In this document: positions 56,175 through 64,000 of the stretch, piece by piece
Layout: each line of letters opens with the position of its first letter
Numbering within the stretch: position 1 is the stretch's first letter
NCBI GenBank assembly: GCA_947311845.1
Contig: CAMZMU010000062.1
Location: 50,620,716 to 50,684,715 of the forward strand
Length of the DNA: 64,000 nt
Direction: 5' to 3'
Source: Poa pratensis
Lineage: Eukaryota; Streptophyta; Magnoliopsida; Poales; Poaceae
Made by a program: the position numbers and the translations under genes
Notes under the pieces: model-generated
What the model was told of the DNA's origin: nothing
The model's input: only the letters and a program-made list of their open reading frames with translations
Databases searched by the model: none

Positions 56175-57498
56175 CACTACTGCAGAAAGGATTATAGCAG
56201 CCAATAGATTAGTGACGGGCAAAACTGTGCCCGTCACTAGTAAGTTTACCAGCGACAGGCAAAAATTTACGAAATACTAGTGACGGGCTAAGAAAAGTGA
56301 CCGTCACTAGTATCTTTTTGTTAAGACCGGTAGAGAGAGAAAATTATTCAGTGACGGACATTATAAATGCCTGTCACCGGTAAGGTCAGGCTGAATCACA
56401 CCACAAGGTAAAAAAAAAACCTGGCCAGCGCGTCAGATGAAATTGGCTATGACGAACCGCCCCCACATCCTTCACGCATCCTCTTCCCGCGATTCCCCTC
56501 CTCCTCCAACCCTATACTATCGCATTGACCCAGAAAAATCGCCCGCACGATCTCCTCTCGATCTGCCGCTCCCGCGTCTCTCCGGCACCTGATCCGCCTC
56601 TCCCCACCCTACAATGACTAGATCTTTCTGCCGAACATGGAGAAGTCGGCGGTGGCCGCCACGGCGGCAGGGGGCGCCCGCGTCTTCTATAGGAGGAGGA
56701 GGCGGCGGGGGCCACCGCATCGTCGGCGATGGGAGGAGGTGATGGGGGCGGCCGCGTCGTTGTCAATGGGAGGAGAAGATGAGAGCGACCGCGTTGGCGG
56801 CCATGGCAGCAGGAGGTGTGGTCGCTCCTGTCGTCTACCATGAGAGGAGGAGATGGGCGGCGGCTGCGTCGGAGATGGCGGAGCTGTCTTCGGCCATGGG
56901 AAGAGGAGGTCGTGTGGCCGCGTCAAAGATGGCTGCAACTGGGTAGGCCGTGGGGGGAGGCTGCAGCGACGGCAGCCATGGCAGAGGATGCAACGGCCGT
57001 CAGTTCTACAGCAGGGAAAGTACTTGGTCCCTCGATTCATCGCTCGTTCAGCTAGCTGTAGTTTGCATTGGTACAGGACTTGCCGATGGAGTTATATGGG
57101 GACAAGGCATAGAATTTCACCAATAAATATTTAAGAACCTGCACGTTTCACTGCTTGGACTCGGTTGAAATGTTGCGACTGAGAATTATGATGAAAAATA
57201 GCACTGATGTGTTACATTTATTTATACTAAAAGCATAGGTAGTAACATAGCACAATTAATAATGATAAACTTGAGCAATTACATAAATTCAGCTATCCCT
57301 GTTTACTTCTACACTGAATGCTATTTGAAACGTTGCAAAATATGATCTACCAAATCATCCTTGAGTTGCCGGTGTGCGTTAACGAATTTCTTTGTTCTTT
57401 TCAAGGACAACACTAAATCCATGAAGTGGGCCTTGTGCAAGTCCTCTTATTGGACATCTTCCATTCCAGGGGACATTTCAATTTCACTTCCATTCCAG

Positions 57499-57591
57499 GG
57501 GACATTTCACCTCTAGAGGGAGTCAAGAAAGCCATGGAGATGCAGGCTGAGGCAGAACGCAAGAAGCAAGCGCAGATCCTCGAGTCTGAAG
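57499..57591 (+). pseudogene. Stomatin-like (SPFH/Band 7) exon fragment inside the CACTA element
   Basis: After an acceptor-like CCATTCCAG the exon reads D-I-S-P-L-E-G-V-K-K-A-M-E-M-Q-A-E-A-E-R, then K-K-Q-A-Q-I-L-E-S-E, and ends before GTACCC at 57592. This is the helix after the SPFH domain of mitochondrial stomatin-like proteins, which scaffold inner-membrane complexes. Keeping splice borders implies capture from genomic DNA, not from mRNA. A 30-bp tandem duplication (CTTCCATTCCAGGGGACATT twice, 57459-57510) doubles the acceptor. Confidence 0.7.
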
Positions 57592-57839
57592 GTACCCAGT
57601 TCATACTACTTCTGTTGGAAACTGAAACAATTTTTATAAATGTGATGTAAGTTACACATTGGATTGAATCCTGCTGCGTGATGCTGAGAAGTGTTATGCT
57701 CTGTTTTTGTCTATCGGGTGCTATGATCAATGAGGCAAATCGAGCAAAGGGTATGTGATACATAAGTTGTAGAGAGGACAACCAAGCATGGCCACCCTTG
57801 AATTTCAGCACTAATATTATTCAACCTAGATTTGCTCGA

Positions 57840-58045
57840 GTCCTCCCTTGTCAGGCTATGGGCGCTGTACCTAGTCAGAGAGACTAGACAGAATAAAGAA
57901 CTTGCCAGTGTCGGAGTCGCTGATCCTTTTCACATGCAGGGCGACAACCTAAGCTCTGATGAAGGTGTTGAGCTTATTTTGTGGGAGTATATTTCCTGCA
58001 TTGCAAGAGAACAAGGACAAGAAGTACATACTGGTGCCCTACAAC
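57840..58045 (+). pseudogene. Unidentified exon-like fragment in the CACTA element
   Basis: An open stretch reading V-A-D-P-F-H-M-Q-G-D-N-L-S-S-D-E-G-V-E-L and I-S-C-I-A-R-E-Q-G-Q-E-V-H-T-G ends exactly at a strong donor GTAAGT (58046). Codon content looks real, but I do not recognise the protein. Probably a second captured fragment or another exon of a decayed gene. Confidence 0.4.
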
Positions 58046-58919
58046 GTAAGTCCTACTCAGTCTTACAGGCAATAATGATTCTTATAAGTAGACATGATTG
58101 GAAGACAACCTTAAGTTAACCTGCATGGCTGCTCTGGTTTGTCATTAGTGATGTATACTTGCGTTTTAACCATATCATCAGCTGACAGATGGTGGTATCA
58201 CCAATAACTCATGCAATTTTAGTAAGCAGGTAAGAACGTAAATAGGTGATATTCATGAATCATTGCTCAGTACAATTTTTTAAATCAATTCCTTGTGTTT
58301 ATAATGTGCTGAGAAAATATTCTTTATCATTTTATTTCTTCTCCTTTAGACTGGCACATGGTTCCAGTCATCCAGTGGCTAAACAACATATCTCTACTAC
58401 TCCTTGTGAAAGCTCAGAGAAAATTAGCCTGTTTATTTGTAGATTTGTAGCTAACACTTCAGATTTAATCTTGTTTGAAGCTTCACAAATACATTTTGTT
58501 TATTCTCTTTTAGAATTGAACATGTTTCTTTCCATCCAGTGGCTATAATACATATCTCATTGCTGCTTGTGAAAGCTGAGACACTTAACCCATATATTTA
58601 TAGGTTTGTAGCCGTCCCTGTATATGTGCCATCTATTATCTCGTACAGTATGATGTTTAAATAAGATTTCCTGCATTTCGATCCTGTTTGTGACTTTGCA
58701 CTGGACTTGGGTTGTTTATTATTGCCAAAGGATATTGATGAACTTGTAATGTTTTCACATGTTTGCTCAGGGGTCACTGGGTTCTGATAATTCTTATGGT
58801 GAAGGAATGCAAGGCTTTTTACATTAAACAAAGGTGTAGACATTCAGTTGTTCGGTACTCATCTGGAGTCCAATCCATTTGAATGGAAGAAAGAGTTTAC
58901 CCGCATCCAGGACACTTGA

Positions 58920-61900
58920 GCCTAGTAACAGTGGCTAATGTTTAAAATAGTTGGCTTGTGAGTTTTGTCTTTGCTAGAACTTTGAAGTATTATCTTTTAG
59001 TGCACTAACCTGCTAATGAGAAAAGCTGTTAAGTTTTGGTGTGAAGGAAGTTTTCAAGTGTTGATAGAGGAGAATGATATTACATGATCAAGAAGAGTGA
59101 AGAGCTTAAGCTTGGGGAGGCTTACCTCCCCAGCATATTTCAAGAAGACTCAAGCATCTAAGCTTGGGGATGCCCAAGGCATCCCCTTCTTCATCTACAA
59201 ATTATCAGGTCATCTCTAATGGTGCTATATTTTTATTGCTTCATGCTAGTGTACTCTTCCTTGGAGCGTCAGTGTGTTTTTGTTTTCAGTTTGTTTTGTT
59301 TTGTTTGCTGTGCTATACTTGTTGGATCCTAGTATTCATGTTTGGGAGAGAGACACGCTCCACTTTTTCATTAGAATACTCTTGTGCTTCACTTATACTT
59401 GTTGAGTATTCCTGTCTAGTTGCTGTTATTGCTGTTAGCTCTCAGTTTTTCATGTATCTCTTGTTAGAGCTTTCAGTTTCTTTTGAAGAAAGTACTCTCT
59501 TGCTTCACTTATATCTGTTTGGAGAGTTGTCAAATAAGTTGATTGGTGTTTGGTTGGACCAGAAAAATGCTATGCATGTGGTAGTGGTATAAAATGCTTA
59601 CATGAATCTTTTTAGATCGTTGTCTTGAGTAATTTGATGCTTGCCAATTGTTTTGAGCTGTCAAGTAATTAATGTTTAAGCTTGTGCATCATGTAAGTAA
59701 TGGCTATTAATGAAGAACTACTATAAGGATTTTCTGCTATAATAATCTGTTGCATAATTGGAAGTCCATAGTAGTCTAGATAATTTTTGGATGAAGGCTA
59801 TGTGTTAACAAGGAAGACAGTGGGAGTCTATGGTTCGTCAAACCTTGTGTTTTATGTACACTCTTGCTATTCCAGTTGATAATGATGTTTGCTTATAATA
59901 ACCTTGCTAGCCTAAACTCTGTACTAAGAGGGAATGCTTCTTGTACATCCAAAACCTTGAGCCAAATCCATGCCACCTGTGTCCACCATACCTACCTATT
60001 ATGTGGTGTTTTCACCATTCCAAGTAAATTTCTTCATGTGCTATCTACTAACTACTCAAAACTGTTACATTTCCTTTTTGTGTCACTACTTGAAAAGCTC
60101 ATAAGGACGTAGATAGGTGGTCTTTATTTCCTGGTTGATCAAATTTTACACACCTGGACTAGTGGCATATACATCCGCTTATCCAATAATTTTGCAAAAA
60201 GAGCTGGCAACGGGGTGCCCAGTCCCAATTAATTACAACTTTAACCAAACAATTCTCTTCACATCTTTTTGCCCCTGATTCGTCAGTCAAGCAATGTTCA
60301 CAAGTGTGTAAACAAAAGAGAAGAGGGATGATCTGCCCGCTGGTAGAAATAACGTCCTTCATGGGAGCCGCTCTTGTAAAGTTTGATCAACTAGTGAAGT
60401 AGAGTATTGCCTATTTGCTGATTTGTTGACACCTGTATACACCATTACCTTACAAAACAATATTTTATGCTCTCTATATGCCTTCGGGAACTACAGCTCT
60501 AGCACATGATGTTAATCCCTGCTTCCCTCTGCGAAGGGCCATTCTTTTACTTTTATGTTGAGTCAGTTTTCCCACTTCTTTCTGTCTACTTAAGCAAACA
60601 TCATTGTCAACTCCAGTATAACAGTTTTTACATAACTTTGTGTTTGGTTGATCATATTCTTTGCATTGACATTATCTATATGATATACATGTTGAAAGTT
60701 GAAGCAAAAGCTGAAGCTATTATCTTCCTTTGTGTTGATACAAACACTTTCATGTTGAGAATTATTGCTGCTGTGAGCTAACTATTATGTTAGACTATTA
60801 TATCTCTAAATGTTTTATAGTATTATTCATGAAAGTTTGCACTTGTGTGATCACTTATGTTTACTCTTTATTTACTTGCTTGCAAACTATAGACCATTGG
60901 CTTGGATCACTTCATTCAGATCATGTGCATTACATTGTTATTTGATCAAAGATTGTGTTGGTAGCATGTCACTTCAAAAATTATCTGTTTTTATCGTTTA
61001 CCTACTCGAGGACGAGCAGGAACTAAGCTTGGGGATGCTTGATACGTCTCAAACGTATCTATAATTTTTGATGTTCCATGCTGATATTATATCAATTGCT
61101 ACATGTTTTGGTTACACTTTATATCATTTTTATGCATTTTCTGGGACTAACCTATTAACAAGATGCCACAGTGCCAGTTCCCTGTTTTCTGCTGTTTTTG
61201 GTTTCAGAAAATCTATTAAGGAAATATTCTCGGAATTGGACGAAACAAAAGACATCGTCAATAATATCACGAGGAGATCACGGAGTCCAAAGGGGAGTCG
61301 GAGCAGACCCACCAGGGGGCCACGCCACACTAGGGCGCGGCCCAGGGTGGGCCCGCGCCCCCCTATGGCGTGGTGGCCCCCCTCGGCCACCGACGCCGCC
61401 TCTTCGCCTATATATTCTCCGCGACGCGAAAACCCTATTACGGTCGATCATATTCCACGAAAAGTTCCGTCGCGGCCGTCATCGTCAATCTCAGATCGGA
61501 GGAGTTCTGAAGCTCTTCCCGGCACCCTGCCGGAGGGGAGATCATCACCGGAGGGCTCTACATCACCATGCCTGCCTCCGGAGTGATGCGTGAGTAGTCC
61601 ACCCCTGGACTACGGGTCCATAGCAGTAGCTAGATGGTTGTCTCTCTACCTTGTGCCTCCATGTTTAGATCTTGTGAGCTGCCTAACATGATCAAGATCA
61701 TCTTATTGTAATGCTAGATGTTGTGTTTGCTGGGATCCGATGAATATTGATACCATGTTTATTCAAGTTGTTTATCTATGTGCTCTTGATCTTGCATGCT
61801 CTCCGTTGCTAGTAGATGCTTTGGCCAAGTAGATGCTTGTGACTCCAAGAGGGGGTATTTATGCTCGATAGTGGGTTCAGTCTCTAGATATCTGGATCAG

Positions 61901-62600
61901 TGACAGAAAGGTCTAAGATGGTAGATGTGCTGTTGCTACTAGGGATAAAACATTGGTGCAGTGTCCAAGGGCACTTGTATTGATTACATTACACACTTTA
62001 CTTCATGCAATAATCTGTTGTTAGCAACTTAATACTGAATAGGATGCGGATGCTGCCTTGAAGGTGGATTATTTAGGCATAGATGCGGTTGGAATAACGG
62101 TCTATGTACTTTGTTGTAATGCCCAACTAGATTTCATAGTAGACATCTTGGCATGTATTGCATTGTTATGCCCTCTCTATTTGTCAATTGCCCAGCTGTA
62201 ATTTGTTTACCCAACATGCTAGTTATCTGTTCTGAGAGAGACACCACTAGTGAACTGTGGACCCTGGTCCAATTTCCTCATACTGTTTACACAACCTGCT
62301 GCAATCATCTGTTTCCTGTTACTTGCTGTTTTTCCTGCTGTTTTCCACACCATACGTTTAACTCTTTGTTTCTGCAAGACCGGAGAGATTGACAACCTCT
62401 CTGTTTCGTGTTGGGCAAAGTTCTGGTTTGTGTCTGTGCAGATTCCACGTTGGTGCAAGCTCCCTAGCGCCAGGGGGAGTCAACATCAACAACCTTCCGA
62501 TAGATCGTCAAGTCCTACTGGATTGATAACCTTGGGTAGATTTCTCAAGGGAAAACTTCTGCTGTCTACATCATAACCTTCCTCTTGGGGTTCACCAACA
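58920..62600 (+). mobile_element. Athila-like element, 3' part with LTR, 5' truncated
   Basis: A diverged copy, in opposite orientation, of the element at 34965-41720. Similarity starts near 58920 (CAGTGGCTAATG) and runs through the interior to the purine tract AAGCTTGGGGATGC (61024) and an LTR at 61040-62600 (TGATACGTCTC...TTCACCAACA, 1561 bp). The 5' LTR, primer site and Gag are absent. It ends inside the gag-pol of another Ty3/gypsy element, so it inserted there; its left end was lost later. The LTR lacks about 22 bp at its 3' end relative to the other family members. Confidence 0.8.
61040..62600 (+). repeat. 3' LTR of the truncated Athila-like element
   Basis: Carries a GC-rich inverted repeat near 61312-61385 (GGGGCCACGCCAC against GTGGTGGCCCC), at the same relative position as in the LTRs of the 35-41 kb element. 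It is more diverged from those than they are from each other. Confidence 0.8.
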
Positions 62601-64000
62601 CGTAGCCATCACTGTTTTATCCTTGACTCCTCGCACTGTTATCCAAGCCCCATTCTGGGTGAACCTGAAGGTTCTCTTCTGCCAATCAATCCACATAGGG
62701 CCTAGTATGTCGAGCCACTCCATTCCTAGGATCATATCATAGTGAGGAAGATCAAAAACCTTGAAATCAGTGCAAAATGTAGCTTTCTGACATGTCCAGT
62801 TTACTGCCTATACTGCTTGATCGACAGTTGTTTGCGCTCCATTAGCCACCATCAAAGTGACAGGCTTAACTGTTGCAGTTTGCAGTCCCAACAGTTTCAC
62901 AGCTTCAGAGCTAATAAAATTTCCACCGCTGCCAGAGTCCACCAACAATAGTATTTGCTTGTCGCCCACCATACCTTGCAAACAAAAACTTTTCTTGTTC
63001 GCAGTTCCAGCTAGGGCACAAGCAAATATGTGCATGATGTCGCTGTCAGAACTCTCTGCTGACTGCTCTGCCTCTTCATCCTGCTGTGATGTTTGGAAAA
63101 TCTCCATTATCTCTTCCACTAGATTCAGTGGTACTGAGGCATTACATTTGTGTCCCGGATGAAATTTATCGCCGCACTTGAAGCATTCACCTCTTGCTCT
63201 TCTCTGGGCTTTCAGTGTTTGAAACTTGCTCTCCCAAATGGACTTGCCACCAGATTTTTGCTCCTGCTTTTTCTGCTCTTCAGGTGAACTGGATATTAAT
63301 CCTTTGCCAGGAAACCCAATGCGAGAGAAATTAGCCTTGTAGTCATTCTTGTACCGAGAAGATGAAAATTCCCGAGTCTCCTCCAACATTTGTTCCTGTG
63401 TTTCAGCAAGCGATAAAGCAACATCAACCGTTCGTGGTTTGTGCAAACGAATTCCCTTCTGAATTTCCTTTTTTAAACCACTAATGAATTTGGTTACGAA
63501 GAAGGCTTCATCATAATGGTTATTATGCACTAACACCTTATGCCTAAGATCCCCAAACTTAATGAAATATTGCTCTACACTTCCTACTTGCTTGCAACGC
63601 CCCAAAGCCTCTAAAGCTCTATGATGCTTATCTCTACCAAATTTTGCATGGACCGCTACACAAAGTTCCTCCCAACTTTCTACATCATGATCAACTTCTA
63701 TATTTTGCAACCATAAAGCAGCATTTCCTACAAAGTGAATTGTTGCATAGCTAGCCCAATTTCCATGATCTACCTCAAACATAGCAAAATATTTTTCACA
63801 AGTCTTTTTCCACCATTTAGGGTTATCACCATTGAATTTAGGAAAATCAGATTTAGGTGGCCTATTTGATCGAAATCGAGAGCGAGGCTCATGCATGACC
63901 GAATCATACTCATCATCACCACTAAGATCAAAGGTAACAGGGGTGTGGCGAAAAACACGCGTACCCTTTGCCAGGGCAGGTGCTGGTGCTCGAGGAGCAG
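62601..64000 (-). CDS. Second Ty3/gypsy Gag-Pol, partial, one stop codon
   Basis: The minus-strand frame is open from the window end to 62811. It has Gag (F-P-K-F-N-G-D-N-P-K-W-W, then A-L-W-L-Q, and L-K-K-E-I-Q-K-G-I-R), a standard zinc knuckle C-F-K-C-G-D-K-F-H-P-G-H-K-C at about 63140-63185, and a protease with L-V-D-S-G-S-G-G-N-F near 62910-62945. TAG at 62808-62810 replaces a probable Gln codon, after which the same frame continues (D-M-I-L-G-M-E-W-L) to the Athila-like insertion at 62600. RT and integrase would lie left of the insertion but are not present, so that part is deleted. The zinc knuckle and Gag differ from those of the element at 1-3641, so it is another family. Confidence 0.88.

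Larger units (their letters stand above)
56175..58045 (+). mobile_element. CACTA element end with exon-like gene fragments
   Basis: Begins CACTACTGCAGAAAGG after TCA. Within 230 bp it has a cluster of TAGTGACGGGC and inverse GCCCGTCACTA motifs (about 56211, 56230, 56277, 56300, 56350), the subterminal repeats of CACTA/EnSpm elements. It is followed by GC-rich leader-like sequence and two exon-like fragments. The partner terminus (TGTAGTG-type) was not found before the Athila-like sequence at about 58920, so the element is truncated or interrupted. The right limit given is the last exon-like base. Confidence 0.65.

Noticed and set aside
3..64000. CRISPR-like or bacterial operon structure
   Set aside because: The direct repeats found have units of 280-440 bp or are TE-derived. 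No short regularly spaced repeats, Shine-Dalgarno sites or operon-like gene packing were seen.

Overview
This is plant nuclear DNA from a grass, most likely a pooid and plausibly Triticeae or a close relative. The evidence is spliceosomal introns, grass-type GC-rich intronless genes, and dense transposons of grass type: Athila-like LTRs starting TGATACGTCTC, Tourist, Stowaway and hAT MITEs, Helitrons, CACTA and Mutator elements. No search was run. Family names rest on motifs, termini and target-site duplications (TSDs) read by eye.

Layout. 1-3641: a Ty3/gypsy element on the minus strand, cut by the window edge. 3.8-7.1 kb: a minus-strand host gene broken by a PIF/Harbinger element (TSD TAA) and a 140-bp LINE tail (19-bp TSD). 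7.3-10.2 kb: two neighbouring Helitrons, the second holding a Tourist-like element. 10.4-15.0 kb: a string of MITEs. 15.3-16.4 kb: a carboxylesterase with an 8-bp frameshift before its catalytic His. 17.1-24.8 kb: a Mutator-like element (9-bp TSD) in an RNase H-like reading frame. It carries two decayed genes, a ~300-bp repeat array and two nested solo LTRs. 27.2-28.2 kb: an intact paralogous carboxylesterase. 28.6-31.6 kb: a LINE 3' end and a hAT-like element. 32.9-33.9 kb: a BOI-type RING gene with one in-frame stop. 34.1-41.8 kb: a 436-bp tandem duplication split by a complete but reverse-transcriptase-less Athila-like element (TSD GGCAC). 44.3-48.2 kb: a small gene of unknown function divergent from an intact five-exon gamma carbonic anhydrase gene. 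48.6-50.2 kb: a tau-class GST pseudogene with a TE inside. 52.4-56.2 kb: a second ~320-bp repeat array with a Tourist-like element and an LTR inside. 56.2-58.9 kb: one end of a CACTA element with exon-like gene fragments. 58.9-62.6 kb: the 3' half of an Athila-like element inserted in another Ty3/gypsy gag-pol (62.6 kb to the window end).

Only the second carboxylesterase, the gamma carbonic anhydrase and perhaps the small divergent gene look functional. Other host genes carry frameshifts, stops or insertions. Nothing suggests an operon or a new defence-type system. The interest lies in the datable nesting of insertions, gene fragments inside DNA transposons, and unexplained repeat and hairpin structures.
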